From Neckera pumila (Eukaryota > Streptophyta > Bryopsida > Hypnales > Neckeraceae): 64,000 bases of DNA. Below the pieces are notes generated by a model that was given only the letters and a program-made list of their open reading frames with translations, was not told the origin of the DNA and did not search any database. This document shows positions 22,001-34,128 of this stretch, piece by piece (positions within the stretch are counted from its first letter, which is position 1; every line of letters starts with the position of its first letter). The stretch covers positions 5,458,501-5,522,500 of the forward strand of contig OZ018411.1 in the NCBI GenBank assembly GCA_963969595.1. Direction: 5' to 3'. The position numbers and the translations under genes were made by a program.

Positions 22001-23489
22001 TCTATGCAGGAACGAAGTGCATCCTTGCCACTAAGGTCAGTCATCATCACCTCTAGTAGTTATCCTTGATTTGAGGATAGCACCCACTCCCTGGGTGAAT
22101 TGTTTCCTTTGCATCCTTGCCATTCCTTTCACATATCACCCAGTCTCAATTGTCGTGTTCATTCTATCCTCGTCCCGAGGATGAAGTCATGCTGCTCGCT
22201 AGATTCTTGAAAGGGACACTTATTTACTTCTTTGTTTTTTGATGCAGTTGTATGGACTACACTACTGGGGGATCGCCAATAGTATGCACAGTCCAAGACA
22301 TCGGGTGTTGGTGGAGCTGGTCGACAAGCTGGGCCTAAACAACTTCTTGCACAACAACTCCCCATACAAAGCCTATTACATTAGACCGACAAATGTAAGG
22401 CCACTTTTGAGGAAAGTCGTCAAGAGCCCAACGCGGGAGGAGGAAGAAAAGAGCTTCAGTGACGCCAGTTTTGGGTCAGAGGAGCGAACATCTTCAGGGA
22501 TATTTGGAGGTCAGTCCGATCATGGGACACCTAACATTGACGAGTTTGGAACAAACCGCAGTGATCCAAGAGAATGCTCTCATGGAAATGATGGTGAAGA
22601 GGAAGACGCTCGATATTCCTGTCAATGATGCTCAGATTATTGAAGGCTTTGAGCGGGGAATTCAAGCTTACAACTCAGATCCCACCAGTCAATATGAGGG
22701 CGATGAGTTGAAAGACCATACCTTTGAATGAGTGAAGATTCCCGGGATCGTGGATGTTAGCTGTGAGAACTCGAACGCAAGTACCAACCCCGAAGTTCAA
22801 GAGATCTCAAACGCAAATGTTCGTCCACCCGTCAATGATTCTTGTAGTTCTAGTGGCACGGAGAGGGCAAGAAAGAGGAAAGCAACGGTGGGAAAAGTCA
22901 CGTAACGACAGAAGTTAAAGAAGGCCCAGGCTGAATCTCATAGTAAGGATGCGAAGATGGAAGAGCTGAAGGCGAAGGTTGCAGAATACCAACGCCTACT
23001 TCACTTGAAAACAGATCCTCGAGTCAAGGATATGGCGATACAGGGTGGTTGAGTCGCTGAAGGTTCTATTCAGAAGGGGACCGTACCTCCGACAGCTGAA
23101 CCTGCTCCACCTCCCTCCAGACCAGAGACCAGACCGGTTATCCATCTTCCCTTTCAGTTGAAGAGGTTGTTGGTGCTTCCGTTGTGGGGAGTGCGTGCAA
23201 GTCACTTGAGATTCTGGATACTCAGGAAAATCAGGATTATCCTCGGCACGAGGATAATCCTGTGCAAGATAGCATTGTGGTCCTGGAGGCGGTTGGAGAG
23301 CCTGTCTTTAAGTATAATAATCCAGATGCTGAAGAGGAGGAGGTGGATTACAAGGAAGAGGCTGGCTTAGACTTGATGGAGGTAATAGAGAGACAACGCA
23401 ATGTCTCAATGGAGAAGCAAGATGTCTCTTTGATGAAGGAGGCAACTAAGATAATCTCTCGTGACCTCTGTGACCCTTATGAATATTAG
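19026..23489 (+). CDS. Multi-exon gene, C-terminus resembles N6/N4 DNA methyltransferase (degenerate)
   Basis: The best exon model is coding-like 19,026-20,469, an intron (gtacaa...tgcag) to 20,702, exon 20,703-22,035, an intron (gtcagt...tgcag) to 22,247, and exon 22,248 onward. A 414-codon open stretch covers 20,812-22,056. Features are an N-terminal unknown region, a CxxC pair (FQCSGCGAQ, about 20.2 kb), a long helical middle, then GENVVGIYAGTKCILATK joined across the intron to LYGLHYWGIANS. That junction resembles the GD-VLD-F-GSGT...A...G-R-GIE motif of beta-class N6/N4 amino-methyltransferases, but the catalytic DPPY-type motif is not clear (GDNWD near 21,650 is the nearest), so activity is doubtful. 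The C-terminal part (22.7-23.5 kb) is acidic with a coiled-coil-like stretch, and needs a frame change near 22.45 kb. In-frame TAGs lie at 19,278, 19,505, 19,589, 19,724, 20,252 and 20,800; TGA and TAA appear only after 22.7 kb. The whole may be a captured or TE-borne gene or a decaying host gene. Confidence 0.45.
20492..20654. repeat. Two 19-bp palindromes inside an intron
   Basis: Copies at 20,492-20,510 (gatcctcgactcaaggata) and 20,636-20,654 (tatcattgactcgaggata) both lie in the inferred intron 20,470-20,702 of the methyltransferase-like gene. Confidence 0.75.
22061..22183. repeat. Two 19-bp palindromes inside the next intron
   Basis: Copies at 22,061-22,079 (tatccttgatttgaggata) and 22,165-22,183 (tatcctcgtcccgaggatg) lie in the inferred intron 22,036-22,247. 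Confidence 0.8.
23014..23256. repeat. Two 19-bp palindromes in the 3' coding-like region
   Basis: Copies at 23,014-23,032 (gatcctcgagtcaaggata) and 23,238-23,256 (tatcctcggcacgaggata). Here the palindrome is in sequence that reads as coding, where its presence changes the encoded residues, so it is not confined to introns. Confidence 0.8.
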
Positions 23490-23828
23490 TGAGTCAATAA
23501 ATGCTGCTTGATGGATGCGTTCCGTGACTTCTATCGGATTGTCATTATAGATTAAGTGACTCTTAATTCTATTCATTCTGGTTTGACAGGGAAGACCGGA
23601 TACTTCGTGATTTTGTGGCGTAGATGCGTCTCTCATGAGTTTTTGTGATCTCTAGCATAGAGTAGATTCATAATTGCGCGTAGTTTTATCTTGTAGTGAA
23701 CTCTAGCTATAGATTACCGAAGTATACTATGGGTGTATAATATTTTGACAATTATATAAAATACATGTTACAGGAAATGCCATGCCCCTCCTCTAATTTC
23801 ATTCTTTTCTCATTGTTTCTGTGACCAG

Positions 23829-24092
23829 CCTGAAATCTTTAATATTGTGCACCGTCCGTTGCCAATGAAACCATCAATTTTTGGAGGTGTTCCGCATTCA
23901 ATTAGTGCGCTTCAATGCTTAATCCCACTTTATAGCTCACCTGGTTCTCCTTTCATTCAGGTATCTCCTTTTCTATGGTGTTTTCCTATTGTCAGGTAGT
24001 AGCGGAGGGTGGCGGAGACATTCTGCTCAGGGGTGTGTCCGCCGTAGAGGCCCCACCTCGGCCTAAATGGTTGAACATTGTTTTGGACTTAA
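23829..24092 (+). pseudogene. FCP1/NIF-type HAD phosphatase-like gene, 5' part (interrupted)
   Basis: After an acceptor (ttctgtgaccag) an open stretch of 44 codons reads to 23,960. A second acceptor (cctattgtcag, 23,995) opens VVAEGGGDILLRG...APPRPKWLNIVLDL up to the CACTA insertion point. The gap 23,961-23,995 is only 35 nt, too short for an ordinary intron, so exon structure here is uncertain. The last residues V-L-D-L are the start of the HAD motif I of FCP1/SCP-like phosphatases (D-x-D or D-x-N-G). The rest of the motif, N-G-I-L, is on the other side of the transposon at 37,832. Proteins of this family dephosphorylate proteins such as the RNA polymerase II tail; this copy cannot make a normal product. 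Confidence 0.7.
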
Positions 24093-24103
24093 CACTACAA
24101 GAA
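24093..24103 (+). repeat. Left CACTA terminal inverted repeat
   Basis: CACTACAAGAA, identical to the reverse complement of 37,819-37,829. TAA of the target duplication precedes it. Confidence 0.93.
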
Positions 24104-24240
24104 AGACTTGTCAGCCACAACCGACTGAAGTATGACTCGCTGTCCTAAACGACTGTGCTATGACTGCAACTCTGTTATTTCACATTTTCTATGACTTTTC
24201 TAAAGTATAGTCATTTCGTAGTCGTTCTTGAGACGTAGGG
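24104..24240. repeat. Left subterminal TATGACT repeats
   Basis: Copies of tatgact/agtcat/agtcg in both orientations occur within about 140 bp (for example at 24,131, 24,160, 24,198 and 24,219). Arrays of short motifs next to the termini are where the TnpA-type protein binds in En/Spm elements. Confidence 0.7.
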
Positions 24241-24684
24241 ATGGGGAGTGCTGGACCTGTGAACGCACACTGCGTTCATCCATTCTTTTTCTGTGAGTGT
24301 TTCGTTCGGTGGCGTGACGTGGACGGATGAGACCCTTTAGTAGATGTATTCAATTATACAACAGTTTATTCATGATTGTGTGTCGACTGCGTCAGACACC
24401 GTGAATGACTTCTTTCTACTAGGGAATGACTGATATCGGCTACAAATGAGTCTGAGATCCACTTTGAACGCATTGAAGCCTAAAATGATGAAGTTCAGCT
24501 TTAAATAAGTGGAAGCCATGCGGTGAAAGTCTTCCAAGTCTTTGAAATGAATATCAAAAAAATTCTAATCCACTAAAACAGAAACATAGTATGCAAAATC
24601 ATGAATGACCTCTTCCATTCAGTTCAGTAAGGCAGATGGAAGGGTGTGAGCACAATTCCAACAAAAAGAGTACACTTCAGCTAC

Positions 24685-27600
24685 TTAGTATGCTGCCCGT
24701 GCTAATAAGCTGTCCTCCGGGGACAATTCAGTGGCCCCAACTAGAGATGGTACTACTGAAGGTGTTGCAACAACTTCTGGAGCAGTAAGACTAGTAGTTT
24801 CCACAGTGGTGCTTATGAACACATCAGGACTATCCAAGACCTCCCTTTTCGCTCGAGCTTCTTTTTGCAAAACTATTTTCTATTCTAGTTTTTGGGGCAC
24901 ATCAAAAAAGAAGACTTGTGTTGCTTGGCTGGAGAAAATGAATGGCTCTAACATGCGCGGTAGCGTGTGCCGGAAGTTCACCATCAAGAAGCCAGCATCA
25001 TCTCGGAGATACGTTGCATTGCCTCTATTGTCTGCAGTCTTCATCCATTGGCATCGGAAAAGAACGATCGGTGAATGCAGTGGTCCGTAGTCAAGCTTCA
25101 ATATGTCTTTGAGGACTCCGATGTAGTTCACTGACACATCCCTTGCATTGCCGGTCGATACCTCAAAAACTGAAGCTACTCCAGAATTGTATGTTTGGAA
25201 ACGATGGGCATTTCTATCATCTACTCTGAAATGACTACCAAACGACTTCATTCTAGTGTAGCGTGCTGCCTTCTGTGATGGTTTTCTCATCAACAGCAAG
25301 CGATCCCTGTCGTCAGGGTTCGTCACATCAAAGGGCGAGTTTTGCACTGTGTCAGGGAGCCAGTCTTCAAATGCTGGAATAGTCACATCTCGCTTGACTT
25401 CTGCCTTTCAATTCCTGCAGTTACTTCAGAAATGTGAACCCCTGATACATACAACTCAAAAAACGAGAGTACAGAACCATGGTACTTGAACAACAGCAGA
25501 AGGGATTAAGAGCCCATGTTGTCGGCGTTTTGCTTCGGCCTACGACTCAATTACAACTGCACTTAGTCATTTCACAGTGATATCCTTGATCCAGTGACCA
25601 TGTGTGACTCATGTTTGACTAAACTACAACTCGCACTTGACTTCATCATTGCCACTACCATAGAGTATTCCAACATCGGGCATTTCGGTTTCACACGTTC
25701 TTTTTCATTGTGAGAGATGCAAGACCATAATGAAAAGCAAATCTTAGGGTGTAACATTGATATGCACACAGAAAAGAGAAGGTGTAGGGTCTACTTACGA
25801 AAAGTTTTGTTGCAAACAAGAGATGTTAGTCAGAACGTATTGATGTGCCATGTCCTGGAGTGCAGGAGTCATGACATAGGGTCTACCTTCGCCCTGTAGC
25901 ACGTCCTCTGCATCGCCATACTCCTCATCAGCATCCCAGACGCGCCTCTCCATGAACTGAAAGTTCTGCAGGTACTCAGTAACAAATCCAATGCTTTCAT
26001 CCTTGAGGTATCCCTCGGCCATACAGGCTTCAGGGCGAGCCATATTCCTCACATGATTTTTCAAGGTTTTCATGTACCGTTCTATCGGATACATCCACCT
26101 GGCACTCACTGGACCACATATGTCCAACTCCTTGACCAAATGATATGGGTGATGCGTCATGATGTCAAAGAATGAGGTTGGGAATTCCATCTCCAACAAA
26201 GCTATAGTTTCCACCACCTCGGCTTCTAGTGAAGGAAATTCAGCGGGATTGTACACTTTAGTACAAATTCGTCGAAAAACCTTGCTCATCCGCATGACAG
26301 CCATTCTGGGACCTGGTTCCATCAAACCTCTCAAAGCCAATGGTAATATTTGCTGCATTAAGACATGATAATCATGAGACTTCAGCCCCCCAAAGTTCTT
26401 CTTACGTAAATGCTTGCCCAAATCGGAGGAATAGCCTGTTGGTGTCTTCAAAGACTTTATGCACATCAGAAATACTTCAAGCTCTACATCCTTCAATACA
26501 TATGGTGCTGCAGGTTTCACCATTCTTGTTGGATTCCTTGGATGCGGAGTGAGCCACAAGTGCGGTCGTATATTCCGCCTTTGTAAGTCACACATGACTT
26601 TGACTGTGTCTTTCTTCCCAGTAATGGTTTTCAAAAAGTTCTTAGCCAAGTTCATTTCGCAATGCATGACATCCAGAGTGTAACGAATAAGCAATTTCTG
26701 CATGTACAGAGGAGGCACTGCATGTACAGAGGAGGCACTACAAGGATTAAAATCAAAATTGTTTCTCTCTTGAACCAATGAATCTCTGTAAATTCACTGT
26801 ATCACTTGACCACAACTGAGAAATGACTACTTCCAATCGAGTTTCAGTTGGGAATGAGTCACGTCTCCGCCGTGACTCACCCTTTCACAACTGAGTTACA
26901 TCGGCCTGTCAGTGCGTTACTAGTACCTTCAGTCCCCCATCTACAAATTAGAATCTGAGGGCCTCAAGTAAGAAGGCATTATAAATTGTGGGTTCAGATA
27001 CTGGACATAACAACACTTTGACGAGTTGCAGAGTAGGCCCCTGGACCAGTAAACTGCAATACCTTGTATGTGCATATCATACAAGAATAACTCAACCACG
27101 GGCTCACATATTCATTTGACACCCATGACATATGCTATAAGTTGTCATTACCTTCCAGTCAGGCAACCTATACAGGATGCTCAATTGTTTGACACCGTGC
27201 ACTTTAGATGGGTCCCTCAATCCAGGTTCTTGATTCACTGCTGCTTTCCAGGCCTCATAGTTGGCTGCATACTACAGCTGGTCTTCGACAGACACGGGCG
27301 GAGGTCTGGATCGATTCTCTATGCAGCCATGAAATAAGTCTTTCATGTGAGCTGACCTGTAATTGTGTTCTAATGGCAACCACTGCCTTGTCCCACTGAA
27401 TGTCTGCTTCCCTAGCTCCACGGAGTGTTCTCCACCCAAGTTTGATCCGCACCAGGGACAAGCTGCAAATCCCTGATGGGAAAATCCACCCACCACCCCA
27501 TAACCGGGAAAATCGTGAATTGTCCATAGGAGCATGGCCCGCAAAGTGAAAACTCTTGCACTTCCCTCCTTTGCGATGTCATAACCCGAAACACCTTCCC

Positions 27601-28914
27601 ATAGTTGCAATAATTCTTCCACGAGTGGCTCTAAGAACACATCAAAATTTTCACAATGATAGACTGCCTCCCCGAGATCAATAAGGACAACATGATGAAA
27701 AACTTCTTGGTGCTCAACCAAGGTGGTAAATTATAATTTAGCAGCAATACCGGCCAAGTAGACCAGTTGGACCGATTTTGCTTATATGGATTGACCCCAT
27801 CTGCAGCGAGGGCAAAATGGACATTTCTGGGGTCGTTTCCGAAAGTTGGGTCAATGTTCTCGTGAAAATGCTACCATGCCTTTGAGTCACAAGGATGTCG
27901 GACCAAACTATCCCCACCTTCTCGATCGCTCCTATTCTCTGACTGCCACAGCATTAGTTTTGAAATGGTTGGGCTCCTAAACATTCTCTGCAATCTTGGT
28001 ATGATGGGGAAGTGCCTCAAAACCTTGACGGGTAACATCTTCCTTGCCTCATCTCTATACCTGGGCCCGTCACATTGAGGGCAGCGCATTGCATCTGTGT
28101 GTAAGCCTCTAAAAAGAACACTACCTTTCTCAAACGCGTGAATGCTGGTGTATGCGAGTCCCAATGACTGTGTCAATGACCGGGCCGCATGGTAGTTCTT
28201 CGGCAAACAATTCCGATTAGGCAACAGGTGACCGTGCAGGATACTGAACAATTCATCTGCAAAAGTATTACTTACTCCATGCACTGTGCACAAGTTCATT
28301 AGCAAAATAGTGGCTGCCAGCTTCGTGCACTTGGCGCCACTATAAAGGTCTTGAATTGCCTCCTCCAATTGACGAGGATGAAACTCCCAGTCCTCCCATT
28401 CTGCTTCCCCGGTTTGACCAACAGGCTCCCCATCACGAGGAACTTCGTCATCCTCTGGCAGGCCATGATGTGACCCCATACTGCAGTCACTTTGCACTGA
28501 ATCAGCGGTCCGGAAAGCCTCTGCCACTTCTTCCAGAACTCTATCCTCAATATCATTTGTCCCATCTTCCTGAGTGAATGCATTCTCCAGGATCCCTCGA
28601 GTATCCACTTGGGCGTCCACACCTACGGTACGGTTTTCACCAAGGCCCCAAAATTCGTCCTTCCACTCATCGTCCGACAAGTCTCGAGTGCCAGGCCCTC
28701 TCCACACCTTGAAGTGTGGGTGCCGCCCATTTCGCAGGAGGTGTTCCCGCACGTTTCTGATTAGAAGTCTTTGTTGACCTTGGCACTCCGTGCATGGGTA
28801 ATGGAATTTGGAAGCGTTCAGTTGACGAGCTCGCTCTCTCTCGCGAATCCACAATCTGTCATCTTGGAGACGTTGCCTTTGCGGATTTGAAAGGGGCAAG
28901 CGTCCTAGTAGCAT
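24685..28914 (-). CDS. CACTA transposase, tnp2 family (frameshifted)
   Basis: Read 28,914 to 24,685. The N-terminal exon of 347 codons has the transposase-associated Cys motif (CTECQG...VREHLL...H) and a CPQCDGPRY box. Then comes the tnp2 core: NDPRNVHFALAADGVNPY, STWPVLLLNYNLPPW, FDVFLEPLVEELLQLW, TIHDFPGYG and ACPWC (27.85-27.4 kb). A further exon (26,778-25,795) starts near LDVMHCEMNLAKN and includes a region like DUF4218 (YPIERYMKTLKNHVRN). The last (25,386-24,880) has the DUF4216-like YIGVLKDILKLDYG...VLFRCQW. Exon junctions carry GT-AG signals, for example a donor at about 25,795. Breaks: TAG at 27,871-27,873 between KAW and HFH, and a one-base frame change near 27.68 kb between LPPW and FDVF. 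It would cut and join DNA at the CACTA ends; this copy may be non-functional unless those sites are tolerated. Confidence 0.85.
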
Positions 28915-31900
28915 CTTTGCAAGGAGTTGTAGACTTCAATCACTGCACGAGGATGCCCGATCCCAATTGTCAATTCCGCAAATTTGGATATACTCACATG
29001 AACTACAGGATTTGAGGTCTGTCGAATACATTTCGAGGGGACCGCTGTAAGACACTATCACAGTTATGAGAAGAGACTACAAAATCCCTGCGCTAGACTC
29101 ATTGCCTACTCACTGCAACTAAGAAATGACTTCCGAGTACCAAGGTCCACGGAGTATCTACTGCATACAACTACAGAATGACTGTAGCGAGTTAAGAAAG
29201 AGTCGTTTACTAACATTTTGGATTTAGGATATACGTAATTACTCTACCACCTTAATTTGCCATGTACAGAACGGCCCCTTTGTTAATACAAGGAGAATGA
29301 CAAACGACAATGTGGCTCATGCACAACGAACCCCAACATGGTATGCACAGGAAGACAGGAGAACATTTGAAAGCACAGTAATTTAGATTAAGAGTGTCGG
29401 ATCATCATGCCAACCACCATGCTCTATTACAGAATTACGTGTTTGCAAACATGTTGAATTAGTCCTCAATAGGTATAAGCGCTTCAAGATGGACAAGACT
29501 TCCCGAAAGCATGGGTGAAAGAAGGGCACAATCGGCAATGATAGGATCCCATTCCACCTCCTTTAATGGCCATTCCACTAAAATGTCACCGACTTAGAGG
29601 ACGTGCATTGCTCTCTTGTTTGACGTCCACAACACAATTAGCGAATGGAGTGCACATTTATTACTGTACCAAGTGGGGATTAAGTGCCGCCGTCGCTCTA
29701 AGAACACGGAAGAGCGCTGCTGTCACCTTCTTCTTCCCTCCCTCACACAGAACTCCCTCCACGGTGCTGGAAAGGCTGCGGTTAAGGAATACAGCACCGC
29801 CCCGGCTCCTCCTGCATGCATCCCATGCACGATTGTTGGAAGCCTCCTCCAATTCGCCTCTTCCGCAACTACCTAAGTTGTGTTCCTCGCACGGGACGTC
29901 GATGACTGTAGCGAGATAGCATGAAAGTGCGCCTGTGTTTTCCCTGATGGATCCCCTCTCTTTCGACTTGAAGTCCTTTACACCGCTGCCCGAGTGCGAC
30001 GGGGCGATTGCCAGCCTTCCAATCTCAAGCTATGGAGCAAGAAAACGCGGGAATAGGAGACGAGGGCAAGTGCGCGTACAAATTACAAAGAGACAAGCGC
30101 GTAGCGCTGTTGAGGCGGAAAGTGTAGCCTATGGAGGAGGCCATATAGAAGATGTCAGTCCTGTGCCTTTCATTGTCCATGCAAACAAGTTTCTGTGGAA
30201 TTGGTGTCCGTTGGTCCGGTTGCTTGTTTAACGGCCACATTAATTTCTCTCGGAAATCAAGTCCAGTCATTCCACAGTAGAGTGCCAGTTACATGTACTA
30301 CTAATATATGACTTCAGTTCTTGTTCCAGTAGCGGTGTAGTCATATTGTAGTCGTACATGAGTCCAAGGGCAGTCAGTTAGTTAAATTTGGGGGCGTTAT
30401 GTGAACCACTATATTGGTTCACCCTTCAGATAATTGAAAATATAAAAACTATGAGTGAGTTTTTAAGTTCAAAAGTGTTAGTACATTAGATTAAACTATA
30501 ACCATTAGTAAAAGGCTTTTAGTGCATAGGAAGAGAAACTAGATCAAAATTGCAACCCTAAAATATATAAAAGATAAAAGATACAAAAAGGAATCCAAAA
30601 CAATGGTGAGAAGTTGAAAATGGATCTAAACATAAATAGAAAACCAATAAAAAAGAAGAAATATGGAAAAGCACAAAAGAAGTGATCAAACTTAAAATTA
30701 CTATGAGAACACTAACATAGTGGTAGAAACTCTAATTTAAGCAATAAGTAGTGATTTAAGGGAATTTCAGTAAATTAGTGTAGATGAAAGTGATTAGGAG
30801 TGTTAGTTAGTTAGTTAGTGGGGGTATTAGTCGAATTAGGGTTTGGTGCTCACTCTCTCTCTCTTGTTTGTTTTGGGGGAGAATGTGTGAAGAGGTGGAA
30901 AGTGAACAATACATAGAAGAACAATGATTGCAAGGAGGTAGGTTAGGATGATAGTCAATTTGTCGAGTAGGTTTTCACCTTGTGGGGTAGAAAGTGGGTG
31001 AAAAGTGAGGATTGTGGAGGTCAGATGCAAAAAGTGTTAGGAAAGAAAGTCCGTTGCCCTTGCAAGTGGAAGCAGCAACTTTGGCGAGCTATCGCGAGAG
31101 CATGGAGTAGCGGATGGAGCTGAAAATTGGTGGAATGGTGCGTCTTCAAGCTAGCTTTCCAACAAGACTCAACTCGACCGATTTGGAGCACAGATGAGGC
31201 AGTGGTGGTCGATTTTGTGGCGGAAGGCCTACTGCCGCAGGAATTTCGGAGCTGCAACTTGACGGACGATTGCAGAAATGTGGCCAAGCGGAATGAGCTG
31301 AATTTTTGGCGCAAGGAAGATGGAGAAGTCAGCTTTCCAACGAAATAAGGCTCGCTCAATTTGGAGCCAGGATGAAGACAGGGCGGACAGATTAGTAGGA
31401 AGAGGTTGGCTGCCCTATCGGCTGTGAGTTGTGTTGTGTTTACTATGGTTCTTGTGGTCCCAAATGAATAAAAATGTAATGATAATTACAATTCAGATTG
31501 GGTCTTGCATGTTTGGAGTACATTTCTCATGGGCTTGTATGATTTGGATGTTTAAAAAGAATGCATCATTAGTGAATTCTACTTGTTAGGGTCTTTAGGG
31601 CACATGTGGAAGCATTGCCCAAAGGGAGTCTAGATTAGGCACTTGGTGTGAGTGAATTGTGCTGTGATTAGTTTTTAGGGTGCAATTTAGTTCACTTAGG
31701 GCCTAAATTAGGCAATTTTAAGGTGATTTTGACCTAGGAAGTTTACTTGTCCTTTCAAAACATGTATGAAGATGAATTGGGAGTGTTAAGGCACATAATG
31801 GGATGATTTTGAGGTGCTGCCCTTTTTTCACTTAGGCTTGATTTATCAAAAATTCACTAAAGAAAAAATTAGGGAAATCCATTGCTTGGAGGCATTTAGA

Positions 31901-32064
31901 TTAGAGTCCACACACTCCTTTTCGGCCAAGTTTGTGGATGGGTTTTACCTCATGGTGAAATTCACTCACACGTTATGTTGGAGAACGCCACGTTGCATAC
32001 ACTACACGGCATTTTGGCGGTGTACGGAGGCTCCCAAATGCCGGCGGAACCCTAAAACTTATCC
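28915..32064. other. Internal non-coding region of the CACTA element
   Basis: There is no convincing gene. ATGACT/AGTCAT motifs recur (about 29,107, 29,168, 30,265 and 30,338). From about 30.4 to 32.0 kb the DNA becomes AT-rich and may be a nested insertion, but I found no termini. ttagttagttag occurs near 30,805. Confidence 0.45.
31117..31395 (+). repeat. Imperfect duplication of about 179 bp
   Basis: gagctgaaaattgg...agctttccaacaagactcaac...ttggagcacagatgag at 31,116 is echoed about 179 bp later as gagctgaatttttgg...agctttccaacgaaataagg...ttggagccaggatgaa at 31,294. No function is apparent. Confidence 0.5.
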
Positions 32065-34128
32065 ATGGCCTGCAATGCAGCTTTTGATGTTAGTCGACCT
32101 CTAGCGACGCGCGCACTCTTGCATTCTCTGTGTCCTACTCCATTGTCTGCCGTTCAAGTCATTCAAGCTGTGACTTCATATTTGCAGGACGAAGGATTTG
32201 AATCCACAGAAGAAGGCGCTGGAGAAAGGTGCCAATCAGGGAGGGGGCGACATTGCAAGAAAATGAAGCCGATTGCAGAAACAGAGTCAGCCCAGTAGGC
32301 CAGTAAAGGGGGACGGGGACAGACGACGCAAGAGCGCGCGCGTGCGAAGGAGGGGCAAAATGAGTGTAGATGCGGCTTCTTCCTCCGATGAGACAAAAAT
32401 GGATGATGAAGGCATTGCCGCAGGTATGATGAGTCTAGCAATAGTGTGTGCACATGTTCAGGAGAACGCGGCCTTGGAGGTCCCGACTGCAGGTAATTGA
32501 GTCTTTTCAGGGTGTGGGCCTCCTTGAACGCTCACTAGGGTTTTGGAGCATCATCGTAGTGGACAGTATACCTTTGGAAATTCCGCTCTGTTCAGGGTGT
32601 GAAGGATATAATTCAATTTGCTTCGTAGATCAGCATCCCGCATTGAAGTTGGTGCTGTGTCATAGTGAATAGCTCAATCGGATGGAGAAAGAGAGTTGAC
32701 TTAGGATTTTGCTTGCTGCTTCTTGCTACGTACAGGATGCCACACATGAAAATACTCTCTCCCGGTTTTAGGGAGCTTCTCAAAATACTCTCTCCCGTTT
32801 TTGCAGGTACTGCTATTGGGAGGCAGGTCTTCGATTCAGAGGACGACGACTTGGACGCTGAAGAGAACTTAATCGACAAAAGGACAAAGCGCAAGAGATT
32901 GGAGCTGCCAACGCAATCCCCGATTAAGATTCACAGACCGCGTTCTCCGACTGCACAACGTGGGGTGGAAGTGCCTGGGTACGGTGGCAATCCGCCTGCA
33001 CCACGTTTGCAAGAAGCGCCTGCGTATGGTGGCAATTGGCAGTGGGTGCCCACCGGCCAATGGATGCCGCCACCGCCGATGCACCCTCCGTAGTGGGGTG
33101 TTGGTGCGCAGCCTTCCTCAGCTCCCTATCCGGACAGGTGGGCGGGGAATTCTCAATCGACACACTTCCTATCGGCAGGGGAAATGTCAGCAGATAGCGC
33201 TGCGAGGGCATCACGACGTTTGAAGCACAGCGTCTATGACAAGGGGACAAGGGACCGCTACAGGGGCTGGGAAAAAACCTCACAGTATCTTAGTCACAGA
33301 TGAAGGAGAGATTGATGCAGCTTGTCCGGGTAAGAACGCTTGGGATAGCTCAGTGAGGACATATGTGCCCCGCATTCTTGACATGAGCATTGTAGACTTT
33401 GATAAACAGAAGCATCAAAGTGTGGATAAATTGAGGGCTACCCTAGACAACAACTTTGAGTACTTGGGCAATGAATTAAGCATGCTCGGCTTCAGGAATG
33501 CCATCAAGAGGTACTTGAAGACAAAGCGCTGTAGGCTGAAGGCCCATTTCCTAAGCATTGGGGATGGGAAAGACAATTGCCCATCTCATGTGAATCCCGA
33601 TCAGTGGGGGAGGCTACAAGACTATTGGGCTACAGAGAAACAACAGAAGAAAGCAGCAACAATGGCCCACGCAAGGAGACAAGTGAAGAATTTGTCCGGT
33701 GTGGGTAGAAAAGGGAAGGCAAGGAAGGAGGCAGAGTTGGTGAGTGTCGGGTTCTGTATTTCCCATTCACGGAGTATAGACCCGGCCTTCTTTCTTGGTG
33801 ATTTTGTATTGTACTCTGTAAGGAATGCGTGAACATGAATTTTTTTGTGACTGATAAGGTGCTTGCATGTCATGTGCAAAAGAAGGGACAGTCCAGCAGC
33901 CCAGGATTAATGGACATTGCCGAGGGAATGCAACTTTCTCCCGGCCTAACCCGAAGTAGGTCGGTAAGGCCCTCTCAACTTGTCTCTCCCGTATGTCTTG
34001 ATGTTGCTATAGAATTAGTAGCGTCAATGTGGCGATCCAGTATTGTTGGCTTTCGTTTCGGAGAGAAAGGAAAGTGTCAAGGTTCAAGTTCATTAGTGAA
34101 ACCGTTGTTGCTTGATAGGAAAAAGTGA
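32065..34128 (+). CDS. TnpA-like CACTA protein with Transposase_24-like domain
   Basis: Exons are only partly resolved. 32,065-32,298 is basic/acidic; 32,812-33,093 has a nuclear-signal-like KRTKRKRLEL and a Pro/Trp-rich stretch (GQWMPPPPMHPP); 33,236-33,832 is the core. The core reads YVPRILDMSIVDFDKQKH...NNFEYLGNELSM...HVNPDQWGRLQDYWATEKQQKK...ARRQVKN. The final part has the QW..L..YW.(S/T)E..QKK...AR..... pattern of the plant En/Spm Transposase_24 family, the likely TnpA-type DNA-binding component that recognises subterminal repeats. In-frame TAGs lie at 32,296-32,298 and 33,091-33,093, and the core ends at TGA (33,830-33,832). It lies on the strand opposite to the transposase. 33,829-34,128 has a possible extension with no domain. 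Confidence 0.65.

Noticed and set aside
21087..22050. Minus-strand frames opposite the methyltransferase-like exon
   Set aside because: They are shadows of the plus-strand 414-codon frame, which has consistent splice junctions and protein-like composition.
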